From: Bradyrhizobium centrolobii
GTDB taxonomy: Bacteria > Pseudomonadota > Alphaproteobacteria > Rhizobiales > Xanthobacteraceae
DNA: 36,088 bases
Reading direction: 5' to 3'
NCBI RefSeq assembly: GCF_001641635.1
Contig: NZ_LUUB01000079.1
Location: 81,818 to 117,905, forward strand
Shown: positions 35,576 through 36,088 of the stretch, piece after piece
Layout of the letters: the number at the start of each line of letters is the position of its first letter
Numbering within the stretch: the first letter of the stretch is position 1
Translations under genes and position numbers: made by a program
Notes under the pieces: generated by a model
Seen by the model: only the letters and a program-made list of their open reading frames with translations
The model's database searches: none
Told to the model about the DNA's origin: nothing

Positions 35576-36088
35576 ATGCTCGTCATCTCCATTCAAAGCC
35601 AGGTGGTCCACGGCCATGTCGGCAACAGCGCGGCTGTCTATCCCATGCAGGCGGAGGGCGTGAATGTCGCCGCGGTCCCGACGACGCTGCTGTCGAACCA
35701 TCCGCGCTATCCGACCTTGCGCGGGCGCGTGCTGGAGGCGGAGCTCGTGGCCGACCTGCTCAAAGGCGTCGAGGAACGTGGGCTAGTCGAACAGGCCGCG
35801 GTGCTCGTCACCGGCTATCTCGGCTCGCCGGACAATGCCGCCGTCATTGCCGATTTCGTCGAGCGCGCGCTGCGGTGGAATTCGAAGCTCGTCTATCTCT
35901 GCGATCCCGTGATCGGGGACGATGGCCGCATCTACGTGGCCGACGGCATCTTGGACGTGGTCCGGCACCGCCTGCTGCCCGCCGCAACGCTTATCACGCC
36001 CAACCAGTTCGAGCTGGCGCTGCTCTCCGGCGTCAACATTGCGGACGTGCAAGGCCTGCGCGCGGCGAGCGCCGCGATCGCGGCGGGG
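35576..36088 (+). CDS. pdxY: Pyridoxal kinase PdxY, 3' end beyond the window
   Basis: This is a ribokinase-fold kinase that phosphorylates pyridoxal in vitamin B6 salvage. The visible 171 residues start MLVISIQSQVVHGHVGNSAA, which is the PdxK/PdxY substrate-binding opening (S-x-Q-S-x-V-x-x-G-x-V-G-N-x-A-A). They continue VPTTLLSNHPRYPTLRG, VTGYLGSPDNAAVI, LVYLCDPVIGDDGRIYVADG and LITPNQFELALLSGV, all diagnostic. The catalytic GTGD-type loop lies beyond the end. The gene is cut by the window edge. No ribosome site stands out; the REP-like element is 15 bp upstream. Confidence 0.93.
   Translation, partial: MLVISIQSQVVHGHVGNSAAVYPMQAEGVNVAAVPTTLLSNHPRYPTLRGRVLEAELVADLLKGVEERGLVEQAAVLVTGYLGSPDNAAVIADFVERALRWNSKLVYLCDPVIGDDGRIYVADGILDVVRHRLLPAATLITPNQFELALLSGVNIADVQGLRAASAAIAAG

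Overview
The window looks like a chromosome segment from an alphaproteobacterium of the Bradyrhizobium group (Nitrobacteraceae). The inference rests on protein families: a minCDE operon behind a CtrA-type box, DUF3551, DUF6894 and YxxxD-lipoprotein proteins, many small rhizobial-type proteins, and GC-rich host genes. The first ~9.8 kb is part of a prophage. From about 9.87 kb onward the content is ordinary chromosome.

Prophage part (1-9809). A tail-associated lytic transglycosylase and a tail-collar fibre protein come first. A NodS-like methyltransferase lies on the opposite strand as a probable cargo gene. A tightly overlapping lysis cassette follows: GH108 endolysin, inner spanin, outer spanin lipoprotein in an overlapping frame, holin candidate, then a secreted protein whose 5' end overlaps a small membrane ORF in another frame. 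Next come a DnaQ-fold exonuclease with a zinc ribbon, two tiny ORFs and a DUF4406 protein. The middle holds an HTH protein with no usual start codon and a HicAB toxin-antitoxin pair. A minus-strand run of ten small unknown phage genes ends at 9809. No integrase, tRNA or att repeat is visible, so the exact host junction is unproven.

Transport and catabolism island (9873-17422). An orphan TRAP binding protein is followed by a NitT/TauT-type ABC system. Its permease and ATPase genes are in one minus-strand operon with an atypical extended SDR, a GNAT protein and a DHDPS-superfamily enzyme. The periplasmic binding protein is divergent, and a TetR regulator lies between. Two related CAAC-N6-GTTG palindromes, each over a -35 box, tie the two transcription units to the TetR protein. 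The substrate is unknown.

Middle part (17.4-26.4 kb). An AraC regulator lies among several very small membrane-protein ORFs. It is followed by minC-minD-minE preceded by a perfect TTAA-N7-TTAA CtrA box, small secreted proteins, an SDR and a DUF6894 protein. Then comes an intergenic stretch with a second perfect CtrA box and a structured, terminated candidate small RNA, and a proline-rich single-pass membrane protein.

Right part (26.6-36.1 kb). This holds an L,D-transpeptidase lipoprotein, a small membrane protein whose Shine-Dalgarno sequence lies in a strong hairpin, and a YxxxD-motif protein with a third CtrA box. A MarR/MobR-type regulator is divergent from a 3-hydroxybenzoate 4-monooxygenase-type flavoenzyme, with overlapping divergent promoters on one inverted repeat. 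An SH3-domain secreted protein, several small proteins, a cytochrome c-like protein, an SMR efflux gene with its TetR regulator, a PaiB-type protein and the start of pdxY follow. Two REP-like palindromes lie in this part.

All calls come from reading the sequence; no database search was run. Family names are from recognised motifs and overall similarity.
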